Assembly: GCF_017255015.1 (NCBI RefSeq)
Contig: NZ_JAFKCS010000023.1
Location: forward strand, 1-58,315
Origin: Bowmanella yangjiangensis
GTDB taxonomy: Bacteria; Pseudomonadota; Gammaproteobacteria; Enterobacterales; Alteromonadaceae
Direction: 5' to 3'
Length of the DNA stretch: 58,315 nucleotides
Part shown: positions 1 through 10,046 of the stretch, one piece after another
Numbering within the stretch: the first letter of the stretch is position 1
Layout: each line of letters begins with the position of its first letter
Notes under the pieces: generated by a model
What the model was told of the DNA's origin: nothing
Seen by the model: only the letters and a program-made list of their open reading frames with translations
The model's database searches: none
Program-made: the position numbers and the translations under genes

Positions 1-415
1 CCTGGGCGAGTTCCTGGCCCTGGCTGTATCGCTGGAAGACCTGTCTATTAAGCAGAAAAATGCCAAAGCGGAACTACTCGCTAAGACCCTTGATCAGGCC
101 ACTGAAAAGCTGCTGAACGAGAATAAATCACCGCTACGTCGTGCCGGTGAACTGGACAACCGTGGCAGCCACTTCTATCTGGCCATGTACTGGGCTGAAG
201 CCTTGGCTAACCAAAGCAAAGATGCTGAGCTGGCGGCTAAGTTCAAACCTCTGTTTGAAGCCTTGCAAGCTAATGAAGCCAAGATTTTGGCTGAGATTGA
301 TGCGACTCAAGGCAATCCGCTGGATATCGGTGGTTACTACCTCCCTGAAGAAGCTAAGGTTAGTAAAGCCATGTTCCCAAGTGAGGTGTTTAAGAGCGTA
401 CTGGCTACCTTATAA
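1..415 (+). CDS. icd: NADP-dependent isocitrate dehydrogenase, monomeric type (C-terminal part)
   Basis: The window opens inside this gene: the frame is open from base 2 and gives about 137 C-terminal residues up to the TAA at 413-415. The segment containing NRGSHFYLAMYWAEALA, and the run to the short end VLATL, are typical of the large (about 740-residue) monomeric isocitrate dehydrogenases rather than the dimeric type. The enzyme decarboxylates isocitrate to 2-oxoglutarate with NADP+ in the TCA cycle. A rho-independent terminator follows within 25 bases. The catalytic residues lie outside the window, so identification rests on the C-terminus only. In many gammaproteobacteria icd lies next to cspD/clpS, which fits the neighbours here. 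Confidence 0.9.
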   Translation, partial: LGEFLALAVSLEDLSIKQKNAKAELLAKTLDQATEKLLNENKSPLRRAGELDNRGSHFYLAMYWAEALANQSKDAELAAKFKPLFEALQANEAKILAEIDATQGNPLDIGGYYLPEEAKVSKAMFPSEVFKSVLATL

Positions 416-436
416 TTGAAAAGTAAATGATGGAAG

Positions 437-460
437 CCCGGCATTGACCGGGTTTTTTTT
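437..460 (+). terminator. Intrinsic terminator of icd
   Basis: CCCGG (437-441) pairs with CCGGG (448-452) around a 6-base loop and is followed by eight T residues. It sits 22 bases after the icd stop codon. The AT-rich stretch after it, up to about 650, shows no gene that I can support. Confidence 0.8.
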
Positions 461-653
461 ATGCTTGGCTGAACTTGCGAGAAGCTATTCAGTATCGTGA
501 GACGATGTTGAATAATTTATTTTATGGTTCATAAGTTAAAACACCAACTAATTGAATTAAATAGCAAATCAATAATAGATCGAAGAATATAAATATAAGC
601 TATAAATCAGATGTAATTAGTCTATATTTAGGGCGGTCATAAACAGCAGAAAT

Positions 654-687
654 AAAAAAAGCAGACAATGTGTATCTGCTTTTTTTA
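654..687. terminator. cspD: Bidirectional terminator, mainly for cspD
   Basis: AGCAGA (660-665) pairs with TCTGCT (675-680), with a T run on the plus side (680-687) and an A run on the other side (654-660) that reads as a T run on the minus strand. It lies 17 bases beyond the cspD stop codon, so it would end cspD transcripts. Confidence 0.75.
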
Positions 688-703
688 TTTTGCCAAGCCG
701 GAT

Positions 704-922
704 TTATCTTTCTGGCTCGATAGCTAACTCGATGTTCTCAGCGTGTAGTCCCTTAGGACCCTGTTGCACTTCATACTTAACTTCCTGACCCGCTTTAAGA
801 GAGCGGTAACCCTCCATCTGGATCGTAGAATAGTGAGCGAAAACATCCTCACCGCCGTCTTCCGGTACGATAAAACCGAAACCCTTAGCGTTGTTGAACC
901 ATTTAACCTTGCCAACTGCCAT
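704..922 (-). CDS. cspD: Cold-shock-domain protein, CspD-like
   Basis: This encodes 72 residues and nearly the whole protein is one cold-shock domain. The RNP1-like element KGFGFIVPE and RNP2-like DVFAHYS (roughly residues 12-36) are intact. These OB-fold proteins bind single-stranded nucleic acid; in E. coli CspD inhibits replication in stationary phase. The frame is open upstream to 970, but I chose the ATG at 922 because AGAGGAAG lies 7 bases before it and the protein then begins with the canonical [10 protein letters not shown]. It is divergent from clpS, the same arrangement as in E. coli, which favours CspD over other Csp paralogues. The 208-base space to clpS must hold both promoters. 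Confidence 0.9.
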   Translation of the reverse strand: MAVGKVKWFNNAKGFGFIVPEDGGEDVFAHYSTIQMEGYRSLKAGQEVKYEVQQGPKGLHAENIELAIEPER

Positions 923-1130
923 ACTTCTGCTTCCTCTAGAGCCCTTGAACTGTCCCGTGATAATCCCCACAATGAGACTTAGGGATTAAGGTTCCCTGAC
1001 TACTGCAAATTAAGGGAACCTAAAAAATGTAGATTTTTTAACCTGAATATGTCAAGGGTAAATTTAACATTTTACTAAAAAGTCAGAAATTCCCATTTAG
1101 CATTTTAATTGAACGGCTATTATTTGAAGT

Positions 1131-1445
1131 ATGAGTAAAGACAGCATCATTAGTCATGACAAGCAACTCGAGGCGGTAAAACGCAAAGTTCAGCCGCCTC
1201 CAATGTATAAAGTGTTGCTGAACAACGATGACTACACGCCGATGGACTTCGTGGTAGAAGTGTTGATGCGTTTTTTTAATATGACAGCGGACAAAGCAAA
1301 CCAATTGATGTTGACGGTGCACTACGAGGGACGAGCGGTATGTGGTATTTACACTGCGGAAATCGCTGAAACCAAGGTTATGCAAGTCAATCAGTACTCC
1401 AGGAAGCATCAACATCCATTAATGTGTTCCATGGAGCCAGCTTGA
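1131..1445 (+). CDS. clpS: ATP-dependent Clp protease adaptor ClpS
   Basis: This is the 104-residue adaptor that recognises proteins with destabilising N-terminal residues (Leu, Phe, Trp, Tyr) and hands them to ClpA for degradation by ClpAP. Family signatures are clear: [16 protein letters not shown] (about residues 26-41), which forms the N-degron pocket with its Asp-Asp pair, and [20 protein letters not shown] later. The length is normal for the family. It is followed after 30 bases by clpA, so the two are very likely one operon. Shine-Dalgarno is weak (GAAGT). Confidence 0.95.
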   Translation: MSKDSIISHDKQLEAVKRKVQPPPMYKVLLNNDDYTPMDFVVEVLMRFFNMTADKANQLMLTVHYEGRAVCGIYTAEIAETKVMQVNQYSRKHQHPLMCSMEPA

Positions 1446-1475
1446 ATCGTCGAGCGCAGTAGTAAGGGGTCGCGT

Positions 1476-3740
1476 ATGTTGAATAAAGATTTAGAGCAAA
1501 CGTTAAATCAGGCGTTTATTTTCGCTCGTGAGCATCGCCATGAATTTATGACGGTCGAGCATTTACTATTGGCACTGCTTGACAACAAAGCGGCTCGAGA
1601 GGCACTCAAAGCCTGTGGTGCCAATATCGATGTTATTCGTGCTGAGTTAACCGATTTTGTCAAAGACACTACACCATTGATTCTTGATGGACCTGAATCT
1701 GATCGTGAAACCCAACCAACCTTAGGTTTTCAACGCGTATTGCAACGCGCGGTTTTCCATGTGCAATCTTCCGGAAAAGATGAAGTGACTGGGGCCAATG
1801 TATTGGTTGCCATTTTTAGTGAGCAGGAATCCCAGGCGGTTTACATTCTTAAAAAGTCGGACGTGACCCGTTTGGACGTGGTGAATTTTATTTCCCATGG
1901 TGTATCGAAATCGGAAGAAGATCGCCCCTCACAGGTTGAACGTGAAGACGAACCGGGCGAAGTAGAAGAGGGTACATCTACCCTGGATAAGTATTCCACC
2001 AACCTTAATGTGATGGTTAAGGAAGGTAAGGTTGACCCGTTAATCGGCCGTGATATGGAGCTGGAGCGTACAATTCAGATCCTATGCCGCCGGCGCAAGA
2101 ATAACCCGCTACTGGTTGGTGAAGCGGGGGTGGGTAAGACGGCCATTGCTGAAGGCTTGGCATACCGTATAGTGCAAAAAGAAGTACCGGAAGTGATTGC
2201 CGACGCCACCGTTTATTCGCTGGATTTGGGCGGATTGCTGGCGGGTACCAAATACCGTGGCGATTTTGAAAAGCGGTTGAAGGCCATCTTGAAAGAGTTG
2301 GAGCGTGATGAGCACGCTATTTTGTTTATTGATGAGATCCACACCATTATTGGTGCTGGCGCTGCGTCTGGTGGGGTCATGGATGCATCCAACCTGCTGA
2401 AACCTAAGCTTTCCAGTGGTGAGTTGCGCTGTATTGGTTCAACTACGTATCAGGAATATCAGGGTATTTTTGAGAAAGACCGGGCGCTGGCCAGGCGTTT
2501 CCAGAAAATTGATGTGATAGAACCTAGTGTGGATGATACCACCAAGATCTTGATGGGATTGAAGTCTCGTTATGAAGAGCACCATGGCGTGCGCTACACG
2601 CACAAGGCTGTGCGCGCCGCTGCGGAGCTTTCTGCAAAGTATATCAATGAGCGTCATTTGCCGGATAAGGCCATTGATGTCATAGATGAAGCCGGTGCCA
2701 GTCAGCGTTTATTGCCCGTGTCAAAGCGCAAGAAAACCATTGGCGTGGCGGAGATAGAACAGATTATTGCCAAAATGGCGCGTATCCCTGAGAAGTCGGT
2801 GTCGGCTTCTGACAAAGAAACGCTTAAGAACCTGGACCGCAACCTCAAAATGGTGGTATTTGGCCAGGACAATGCCATAGAGACGCTTACAAACGCTATT
2901 CGCTTGTCTCGCAGTGGTCTTGGCAGCGAAACCAAACCCATTGGTAACTTCTTGTTTGCTGGTCCCACTGGGGTAGGTAAAACAGAGGTAACCCAGCAGC
3001 TTGCGAAAATCATGGGGGTGGAGCTGGTTCGTTTTGATATGTCTGAATATATGGAGCGTCATGCCGTCAGCCGGTTAATTGGCGCCCCTCCAGGTTATGT
3101 GGGCTTTGATCAGGGCGGTTTGTTAACGGATGCTGTGATTAAGCATCCGTATTCGGTGGTGCTGCTGGATGAAATAGAAAAAGCACATAGCGATATATAT
3201 AACATCCTGCTGCAAGTGATGGATCACGGTACCCTGACCGATAATAATGGACGTAAGGTAGATTTTCGTAACGTGGTGTTGGTGATGACCACCAACGCAG
3301 GTGTGCAGGAGACGGTGAGGAAATCTATTGGCTTTAAACAGCAAGATCACAGCCATGATGCACTGGCCGAGATAAACCGCATATTCAGCCCGGAGTTCAG
3401 GAACCGGTTAGATGGCATCATTTGGTTTAATCATCTTGAGGCTGACATTATTCTGCAGGTGGTCGACAAGTTCATTGTTGAACTACAGGTGCAGTTGGAT
3501 GCCAAAGGCGTATCGCTGGAAATTACTTCTGATGCGCGCGCTTGGCTGGCTGAGAAAGGCTATGACAAGGCGATGGGAGCGAGGCCAATGGCCAGGGTTC
3601 TGCAGGAGCACGTGAAGAAGGAGCTGGCCAATCAGTTGTTGTTTGGTGAGCTGTCTGATGGCGGCAGCGTTAAAATTGATGTGAAGGATGACAAACTGAG
3701 CTTTGATTACAGTATGAGTAGTTCAAAGGCTGAAGTTTGA
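1476..3740 (+). CDS. clpA: ATP-dependent Clp protease ATP-binding subunit ClpA
   Basis: A 754-residue AAA+ unfoldase that forms a hexamer and feeds substrates to the ClpP peptidase. The order is an N-terminal Clp repeat domain (about 1-145, the ClpS docking site), AAA module 1 with Walker A GEAGVGKT and Walker B LFIDEIHT, then AAA module 2 with Walker A GPTGVGKT and Walker [10 protein letters not shown], ending in the C-terminal ClpB-like domain. There is no long coiled-coil M domain between the modules, which separates ClpA from ClpB. A strong AAGGGG lies 6 bases before the ATG. The C-terminus is rich in Ser, Lys and Glu, as usual. A terminator follows directly. Confidence 0.97.
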   Translation: MLNKDLEQTLNQAFIFAREHRHEFMTVEHLLLALLDNKAAREALKACGANIDVIRAELTDFVKDTTPLILDGPESDRETQPTLGFQRVLQRAVFHVQSSGKDEVTGANVLVAIFSEQESQAVYILKKSDVTRLDVVNFISHGVSKSEEDRPSQVEREDEPGEVEEGTSTLDKYSTNLNVMVKEGKVDPLIGRDMELERTIQILCRRRKNNPLLVGEAGVGKTAIAEGLAYRIVQKEVPEVIADATVYSLDLGGLLAGTKYRGDFEKRLKAILKELERDEHAILFIDEIHTIIGAGAASGGVMDASNLLKPKLSSGELRCIGSTTYQEYQGIFEKDRALARRFQKIDVIEPSVDDTTKILMGLKSRYEEHHGVRYTHKAVRAAAELSAKYINERHLPDKAIDVIDEAGASQRLLPVSKRKKTIGVAEIEQIIAKMARIPEKSVSASDKETLKNLDRNLKMVVFGQDNAIETLTNAIRLSRSGLGSETKPIGNFLFAGPTGVGKTEVTQQLAKIMGVELVRFDMSEYMERHAVSRLIGAPPGYVGFDQGGLLTDAVIKHPYSVVLLDEIEKAHSDIYNILLQVMDHGTLTDNNGRKVDFRNVVLVMTTNAGVQETVRKSIGFKQQDHSHDALAEINRIFSPEFRNRLDGIIWFNHLEADIILQVVDKFIVELQVQLDAKGVSLEITSDARAWLAEKGYDKAMGARPMARVLQEHVKKELANQLLFGELSDGGSVKIDVKDDKLSFDYSMSSSKAEV

Positions 3741-3750
3741 AAAATGTAAA

Positions 3751-3775
3751 AGGCCCGTATAACGGGCCTTTTTTT
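3751..3775. terminator. Terminator between convergent clpA and infA
   Basis: An 8-bp perfect stem AGGCCCGT/ACGGGCCT with a three-base loop is followed by seven T residues on the plus strand, 10 bases after the clpA stop. On the minus strand it is preceded by A residues (TAAAA) and could also end infA transcripts. Confidence 0.85.
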
Positions 3776-3792
3776 ATCTTTCCGCGAAAAAA

Positions 3793-4011
3793 TTAACGAG
3801 CGCGGTAGATAATACGTCCTTTAGTCAGATCGTATGGGGTCATCTCGACTGTGACTTTGTCGCCGGTGAGAATGCGGATATAGTTTTTGCGCATTTTGCC
3901 AGAGATGTGCGCGGTAACCACGTGACCGTTTTCAAGCTCAACACGAAACATAGTATTTGGAAGGGTGTCCAATACCGTGCCTTCCATTTCAATACAGTCT
4001 TCTTTCGCCAT
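3793..4011 (-). CDS. infA: Translation initiation factor IF-1
   Basis: A 72-residue S1-like OB-fold protein with the canonical start [19 protein letters not shown] and end [13 protein letters not shown]-1 binds the ribosomal A site during initiation. It is convergent with clpA and downstream of bpt/aat on the same strand. In E. coli the serW tRNA gene lies between clpA and infA; no tRNA is visible here. The 222-base space before bpt (4012-4233) shows no gene I can support and probably holds the infA promoter. Confidence 0.97.
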   Translation of the reverse strand: MAKEDCIEMEGTVLDTLPNTMFRVELENGHVVTAHISGKMRKNYIRILTGDKVTVEMTPYDLTKGRIIYRAR

Positions 4012-4233
4012 CTAAAAAAATTACCTTTGTTTATCGCTAGTTACTTTCCGGTTTGGGGGAATTCCCAAGCAGAATGTGATGAATATTGTCGTTCCCAGGG
4101 GGCAAAGTCGTGTTTACCTGAAATTTCCTTATTACCAGGGAAGTTTTTCCTATCTGGTACCCAGAGAAATGCCGCGCAGATTTTGCCCAAATATACCGCC
4201 ACTGTAAAGCGTACTCTGGATTTTTTTACTTTT

Positions 4234-4929
4234 TCAGCCCTGATCTTGCTCTCGGTACCAGTTACCACGGATAAATTTCTCGTGAGGGTGGAAGCGGGAT
4301 TTGTAGTTCATTTTGTCACATTGATCTATTTGGTAGCCCAGATAAAGGTGCGCCTTACCTAAGCTTTGCGCCACCTCAATTTGTCGCAATATGGCAAGTG
4401 TGCCCAATGAAAGTGTTGACAGGTCGGGTTCAAAGAAAGTGTATAAGGCCGACAATGCCTGCTTGGTAACATCTGTAATGGCCAGGCCGACTAACTGCGA
4501 ATCCAGCCATAGTTCAAGATACAGAGGATTACCCCAGGGCGCTTGGGTAAAGGTATGATATTGCTCTTGTGAAGGCGGGTACATGCTGCCGTCTTGATGG
4601 CGCGCCGCAATATAACGGGCGTACATAGGGTAATACTCGGTTTTGTTCGTTTCCGACAACCGGTGTTCTATGTGCAGCGTGGCTTTTATTAGTTTTCGTT
4701 GTCCACGGCTGGGTTTGAATTGCGCAACGGGAATGCGTAAAGATTGGCAGGCATTGCATTGCGGGCAGTGGGGACGATAGACATGCTCACCGCTACGTCT
4801 GAATCCTGCACCGAGCAGATATTGATAATGTTCTACGCTTACCGGCGTGGCATCGGCCAGGACGATAAGCTGCTCGTCTTCCTCTGGCAGGTAACTACAG
4901 GTAAAGGGATGGGTGAGAGCAAACTTCAT
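4234..4929 (-). CDS. bpt: Aspartate/glutamate leucyltransferase (Bpt, arginyltransferase-like)
   Basis: A 231-residue member of the ATE family. The N-terminus has CSYLPEEDEQL (about 11-21) and then the CPQCNACQSLRIPV block (about 55-68), the cysteine-rich region of the family. The C-terminal half carries the GNAT-like fold with the segment YLGYQIDQCDKMNYKSRFHP. Bpt transfers leucine from Leu-tRNA to proteins with N-terminal Asp or Glu, creating ClpS substrates; it resembles eukaryotic Ate1, which uses arginine. It lies 8 bases after aat, in the same operon, and within 3 kb of clpS-clpA. Which amino acid it transfers cannot be decided from sequence alone. Confidence 0.93.
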   Translation of the reverse strand: MKFALTHPFTCSYLPEEDEQLIVLADATPVSVEHYQYLLGAGFRRSGEHVYRPHCPQCNACQSLRIPVAQFKPSRGQRKLIKATLHIEHRLSETNKTEYYPMYARYIAARHQDGSMYPPSQEQYHTFTQAPWGNPLYLELWLDSQLVGLAITDVTKQALSALYTFFEPDLSTLSLGTLAILRQIEVAQSLGKAHLYLGYQIDQCDKMNYKSRFHPHEKFIRGNWYREQDQG

Positions 4930-4937
4930 TCTGACGC

Positions 4938-5642
4938 TTACTCGTTAAGGCATTTTTTCTGCCAGCAATCGCTGCTAACCGACGAAGCAACGGCTGGTTT
5001 GAGTCTGCTTAAAAATTGCGAGCGGGGTATTTCTTTTACGCCTAAGCTGGCTAAGTGTGGGTTTTGCAACTGACAATCTATCAAGTCAAATGCCATCCCT
5101 TTTAGATAGTGAACTAAGTGAAAAAATGCCAGTTTGGAGGTGTTGCTTCGCAAGTGAAACATTGACTCACCGCAAAATATTTTGCCGATACTAACGCCGT
5201 ATAATCCCCCAACTAGTTCCTGTTTGTCCCACACTTCCACTGAGTGTGCGTGTCCTGCCTGGTGCATGGCCATATAGGCCTGAATCATCTGCTCAGTGAT
5301 CCAGGTGCCGTTAATATCTCTTGGTACTGAGGCACAGTGGCGGATGACTGCGTCAAAATCCGTATTCAGGGTGACTTGATAACGTTTCGACCTGGCCAGT
5401 TTGGCCAGACTTTTACTACAAATGAATTCATCCAGTTCCAAAATACCCCTTGGATCAGGGGACCACCATAAGATGGGCTCGCCCTGGCTGAACCAAGGGA
5501 AAATGCCATTGCTATAGGCCAACAAGAGGCGAGCGACAGTTAGATCACCACCAAAAGCCAGTAAGCCGTTTGGGTCCACTAATGCTAGGGTTGGATCAGG
5601 GAACTGCAGGCGTTGGTCGAGTTTATAGAAATGTTCGCTCAT
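4938..5642 (-). CDS. aat: Leucyl/phenylalanyl-tRNA-protein transferase
   Basis: A 234-residue L/F-transferase. It begins with residues LDQRLQFPDP and contains FGGDLTVARLLLAYSNGIFPWF (signature region, about 30-51) and WWSPDPRG. The central part has CGESMFHLRSNTSKLAFFHL. It adds Leu or Phe from charged tRNA to proteins starting with Lys or Arg, making them N-degrons for ClpS/ClpAP. It precedes bpt with an 8-base gap, so the two transferases are co-transcribed. The 38-base gap from trxB contains a GC-rich hairpin, so partial termination between trxB and aat is possible. Confidence 0.95.
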   Translation of the reverse strand: MSEHFYKLDQRLQFPDPTLALVDPNGLLAFGGDLTVARLLLAYSNGIFPWFSQGEPILWWSPDPRGILELDEFICSKSLAKLARSKRYQVTLNTDFDAVIRHCASVPRDINGTWITEQMIQAYMAMHQAGHAHSVEVWDKQELVGGLYGVSIGKIFCGESMFHLRSNTSKLAFFHLVHYLKGMAFDLIDCQLQNPHLASLGVKEIPRSQFLSRLKPAVASSVSSDCWQKKCLNE

Positions 5643-5654
5643 AGGCGGGAAAGA

Positions 5655-5672
5655 GGCAGGCTTATGCCTGCC
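5655..5672 (-). terminator. Hairpin between trxB and aat, possible weak terminator
   Basis: GGCAGGC (5655-5661) pairs perfectly with GCCTGCC (5666-5672) across a 4-base loop. On the minus strand it is followed by CTCTTTCCC rather than a clean T run, so termination would be partial at best. It may separate trxB from the aat-bpt-infA transcript or act as an RNA stability element. Confidence 0.35.
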
Positions 5673-5680
5673 TTCGAGGC

Positions 5681-6658
<978 letters not shown>

Positions 6659-6691
6659 CTACATAATTCATGCAAGGGACCGGTGCCCCTG

Positions 6692-8158
6692 CTATTGAGA
6701 TTCAAGCCGGCGCAAAAATTCCGCCATCACTTCGTAATAAAGGGCTTGCCCTAAAAACTTGTCTTCAACGCTCGAATCGATACTAGGGTTGTCATTGACT
6801 TCAATTACCGCCACCCGGCCGTCTTTGGTCTGTTTGACATCTACCCCGTAAAATCCATCACCAATCAGTCGACAGGCTTTCAAGGACGCTTCGAGGACCG
6901 GCTGTGGTACTTCATAGGTCGGCATGGTTTCAAAGCCACCCGTAGCGGCTTTCTTACCGTCATCATGGCGGTAAATCTGCCAGTGTCCTTTCACCATAAA
7001 GTATCTGCAGGCGTAAAGCGGCTTGTTGTTCAGTACGCCGATACGCCAGTCGTACTCGGTATATAGGAACTCCTGCGCTAAAACCAAGGCCGAAGTCTTG
7101 CTTAATTTTTTCATGGCATCTACCAACTCATCCATGTTGGTGGCTTTAAACATGCCGCGCGAAAAGGCCCCGTCTGGTATTTTCAACACGATTGGAAAGC
7201 CTAAATAATCAATGGCGTGCTGCAGGCTTTCCTTGTCAGTACGACTTAGTAACAAGGTTTTTGGCGTGGGAACCTTATTGGTTCGCAACAAATCGGCCAA
7301 ATAAACCTTATTGGTACAACGCAGAATAGAGGTTGGGTCGTCTATAACGACCATGCCTTCTGCTTCAGCCTTTTTGGCGAATCGATAGGTGTGGTGGTCA
7401 ATAGAGGTGGTTTCGCGGATAAAGAGTCCGTCGTATTCCGCCAGGCGCACATAATCACGCTTGCCGATGGTTTCCAGATTGATACCCAGCTTATCTGCAG
7501 CCTTAATAAAATTGTTCAGCGCTTTCTTGTCGCTGGGAGGCATGCTTTCTTCAGCGTTAACCAACATCGCCACATCATATCGATAGTGTTTGCGTGTCTT
7601 AGGCTTACGCCACAGGCGGTTACTGAATTTCTCCAGTGTGTTGGCTAAGAATTCCTGCTCGGCTTCATCGGTGATTTCTTTTAATGACAGGGTATGAACC
7701 TTTTCCAGGCTCCACTGGCCGTCATATTCCAGCGTGACTTCCAACACAGGAGCGGCAAAGCGTTCAAAAATGTTTTTGGCCAGTTCGGCAAACTCGGTTT
7801 GCAAACATTCACCTAAAAAGATGCGGAATGTGGTCTGGGTGTCATTACCCGCTGGCTTTAACTTAGCAATAGATTTTGCGACTTCTTCGAGCTTTAGTGT
7901 GTAAAGCTTCTTACGACGCAAATCGTTAAGTACGCTGATATTGGGGATCACTTTATGCCCCCGGGCCTCCGCCAGCAAAGAGCAGTAGTAACCGCGTCCC
8001 AGCGCCCGCTTGTTGCGACAAAAATTGAGGATCCGTACCGTTTGATCGGCGGGGATATCGGTTTTGGCCAGGTATTGATCAAAGGAGATTACTTCTCGAC
8101 TGGGGAAGTAGGGAGCCCAATCGTCCAGGTCGTCCACGACCACAAAGTATCCAGACAT
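6692..8158 (-). CDS. RimK-family ATP-grasp ligase with N-terminal RLAN-type domain
   Basis: A 488-residue protein in two parts. Residues 1 to about 190 resemble the RimK-like ATP-grasp N-terminal (RLAN) domain, with a conserved segment FCRNKRALGRGYYCSLLAEA. Residues about 195-488 form a RimK-type ATP-grasp ligase: FPIVLKIPDGAFSRGMFKA is the nucleotide-binding loop and VIEVNDNPSIDSSVED holds the C-terminal metal-binding Glu and Asn. RimK-like enzymes form amide bonds, typically adding amino acids such as glutamate to a carboxylate; the substrate here is unknown. It is divergent from a GNAT-peptidase fusion gene across 212 bases. Family papers on amidoligases place this ligase in such neighbourhoods. 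It is not the ribosomal S6 modifier RimK, which is about 300 residues and lacks the extra N-terminal domain. Confidence 0.85.
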   Translation of the reverse strand: MSGYFVVVDDLDDWAPYFPSREVISFDQYLAKTDIPADQTVRILNFCRNKRALGRGYYCSLLAEARGHKVIPNISVLNDLRRKKLYTLKLEEVAKSIAKLKPAGNDTQTTFRIFLGECLQTEFAELAKNIFERFAAPVLEVTLEYDGQWSLEKVHTLSLKEITDEAEQEFLANTLEKFSNRLWRKPKTRKHYRYDVAMLVNAEESMPPSDKKALNNFIKAADKLGINLETIGKRDYVRLAEYDGLFIRETTSIDHHTYRFAKKAEAEGMVVIDDPTSILRCTNKVYLADLLRTNKVPTPKTLLLSRTDKESLQHAIDYLGFPIVLKIPDGAFSRGMFKATNMDELVDAMKKLSKTSALVLAQEFLYTEYDWRIGVLNNKPLYACRYFMVKGHWQIYRHDDGKKAATGGFETMPTYEVPQPVLEASLKACRLIGDGFYGVDVKQTKDGRVAVIEVNDNPSIDSSVEDKFLGQALYYEVMAEFLRRLESQ

Positions 8159-8370
8159 GCTGACTAATGCCTTAGACGCCTGTTAGCGTCAGATAAGAGG
8201 TATAACAAATTCGTCTGCTTATTGTGCCCGACAAGGACATTATGCAGACCGCTAAAATACACTAAAACAAGTGTTGCAATAATAGTTTTAAACGATTGGC
8301 TTGTCTTGTATTTGCATATTGCAGTTTCTGAGTTTAAGCCTAAACTATCGCGACGCATTTTTGCGAGTCT
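8159..8370. promoter_or_regulatory. Divergent control region between ligase and GNAT-peptidase genes
   Basis: These 212 non-coding bases must carry promoters for both flanking genes. I see an AT-rich core at about 8260-8330 and a small inverted repeat GACGC/GCGTC at 8175-8190 just upstream of the ligase start. No confident promoter hexamers could be picked out. Confidence 0.4.
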
Positions 8371-9474
8371 ATGTTGTTGAACACACTTGTTATTCGACCT
8401 GCTCAACTGACTGATATCTCCGATTTAGTCACGTTGGAAAAAGCCAGCTTTACGACGGACAGAATTTCCCGTCGCAGTTTTACCTATTTTATTCGTAAAG
8501 GGCATTGCTCACTGATAGTTGCCTACGATGGTCAGCACTTGGCGGGTTATGCGCTGGTGCTCTACCGCAATGGCACTCAGCTCGCCAGGCTATACTCTAT
8601 TGCCGTATCTGATGCTAGCCGCGGTAAAGGCGTGGCTCAGCAGTTGCTCAATGACGTCGAGCAGCGCGCTTCAGAAGAGTTGTGCTTGTTTATGCGTCTT
8701 GAGGTTCGGGTAGATAATCAGGCTGCCATCAACCTCTATCAAAAACTCAAGTACCGTCCGATTGGTAGGGTTGAAGGGTATTACGAAGACGGTGGCGATG
8801 CGCTGCAGATGGAGCGCACTTTGCGTCCCACTTCCCTAGGCAAACAGCCCAGCATTCGCTACCAACAAACGACAGACTTTACCTGCGGTCCGGCAAGTTT
8901 GATGATGGCTATGCATAAACTCGATACACGCTATCAAATGTCCATGGCCGAAGAGATTCAGATTTGGCGTGAGGCGACCACTATCTTTATGACGTCCGGT
9001 CATGGCGGATGCAGCGGCTTTGGTTTGGCATTAAGTGCCTGGCGTCGTGACTACAAGGTACATTTGTACGTGAATCAGACCAATGTGCCATTTATCAACA
9101 GTGTTCGCGATCCACAAAAAAAGGTGGTGATCGAAGAGGTTCACAAGCACTTCCTCCAACAGTTGCAAGAAACGCAAGTGGACATCCAGTATACGCCGCT
9201 GACCTTAGCCAAGTTGGATGAATATCTGCAGCAAGGAGCGGTGTTAGTGAGTTTGATCAGCATGTGGCGGCTAACGCGCGACAAGGCACCACATTGGGTG
9301 TTAGTGACAGGGGCTGACCAGAATTGTGTCTCTATTACCGATCCCGAGCGAGACTATGAAAGTTGGCAGACGGAAATGGACTTTACCAATGTGCCTGTGA
9401 GCCGGGAAGAATTTATAAAAATGGCCTCTTTCGGCAGAGATAGGCTAACCAGTACCTTGGTGTTATACCGATAA
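8371..9474 (+). CDS. GNAT acetyltransferase fused to a C39-like cysteine peptidase
   Basis: A 367-residue two-domain protein. Residues about 3-152 are a RimI-like GNAT domain with the acetyl-CoA motif SDASRGKGVAQQLL and a typical NQAAINLYQKLKY helix. Residues about 165-367 are a papain-fold peptidase of the C39 type: Cys172 in DFTCGPASL, His308 in APHWVLVTGAD and Asp324 in SITDPE give an intact triad. C39 peptidases normally cleave double-glycine leaders within ABC exporters; here there are no membrane or ABC domains, so the role is cytosolic. The divergent neighbour is an ATP-grasp amide ligase, so the pair plausibly makes, trims and acetylates a peptide or modified protein. The substrate is unknown. 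The start is the first ATG in frame; Shine-Dalgarno is weak. Confidence 0.85.
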   Translation: MLLNTLVIRPAQLTDISDLVTLEKASFTTDRISRRSFTYFIRKGHCSLIVAYDGQHLAGYALVLYRNGTQLARLYSIAVSDASRGKGVAQQLLNDVEQRASEELCLFMRLEVRVDNQAAINLYQKLKYRPIGRVEGYYEDGGDALQMERTLRPTSLGKQPSIRYQQTTDFTCGPASLMMAMHKLDTRYQMSMAEEIQIWREATTIFMTSGHGGCSGFGLALSAWRRDYKVHLYVNQTNVPFINSVRDPQKKVVIEEVHKHFLQQLQETQVDIQYTPLTLAKLDEYLQQGAVLVSLISMWRLTRDKAPHWVLVTGADQNCVSITDPERDYESWQTEMDFTNVPVSREEFIKMASFGRDRLTSTLVLYR

Positions 9475-9580
9475 ATAAGCTTACTGGTATTGCGGAGCGG
9501 CGAGTGACAGAAAACTTTGCCGCTAACTGGGGTAAATGCTGATATAGTTAAAACGTAGTGTTTTAAACCGAGGGGCAGTT

Positions 9581-10027
9581 ATGGGGCAATCCATCACCAG
9601 CATGTTCAAAGATGGTCAGGCTTACATGCAACTGTGGCCAATGCAGCCTGAACTGTATGGGCTTTTCCCTGAGTGTCGTGTTATCGCGGCTACGCGTTTT
9701 TCCATCCGCTTTATGCCTCCGCTGGCCGTGATTGTCGCCTTTGCCCATGTAAGCACCTTAGGCCATGAAGCCTTGCCTCAGGCGCTAGCTATGGCAGCTT
9801 TCTTTTTGAGTCTGCCATTACAGGGGTTATTGTGGCTTGGCCATAGGGCAAACCAGTCACTACCGCCGGCTATTTTTTCCTGGTATCAGGAGATCCATTC
9901 GAAAATGCGCCAGCAAGGTTGCCAGCTCCAGGATATTCAACGTAGACCTAAATATATGGAACTGGCGGGATTATTGCGTAAAGCATTTGATGAACTAGAC
10001 AAGGTATTTACCCGCCAGTGGTTTTGA
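9581..10027 (+). CDS. yfbV: UPF0208 membrane protein YfbV
   Basis: A 148-residue protein with the UPF0208 pattern: a short cytosolic N-terminus rich in aromatic residues (DGQAYMQLWPMQPEL), two membrane helices at about 42-63 and 68-88, and a C-terminal segment ending RRPKYMELAGLLRKAFDELD. In E. coli YfbV helps insulate the Ter macrodomain from MatP-driven effects; whether that holds here is unknown. GAGGGGCAG stands close before the ATG. It is convergent with the next small gene. Confidence 0.9.
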   Translation: MGQSITSMFKDGQAYMQLWPMQPELYGLFPECRVIAATRFSIRFMPPLAVIVAFAHVSTLGHEALPQALAMAAFFLSLPLQGLLWLGHRANQSLPPAIFSWYQEIHSKMRQQGCQLQDIQRRPKYMELAGLLRKAFDELDKVFTRQWF

Positions 10028-10046
10028 GCAGAGCGTAAAATCAAGC

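Noticed and set aside
3741-3792. Possible tRNA-Ser (serW) between clpA and infA, as in E. coli
   Set aside because: The gap has only a terminator hairpin and is too short for a tRNA.
3907-4362. Plus-strand frame of 151 residues across infA, its upstream region and bpt
   Set aside because: It runs antisense to infA and bpt and has no Shine-Dalgarno or recognised domain.
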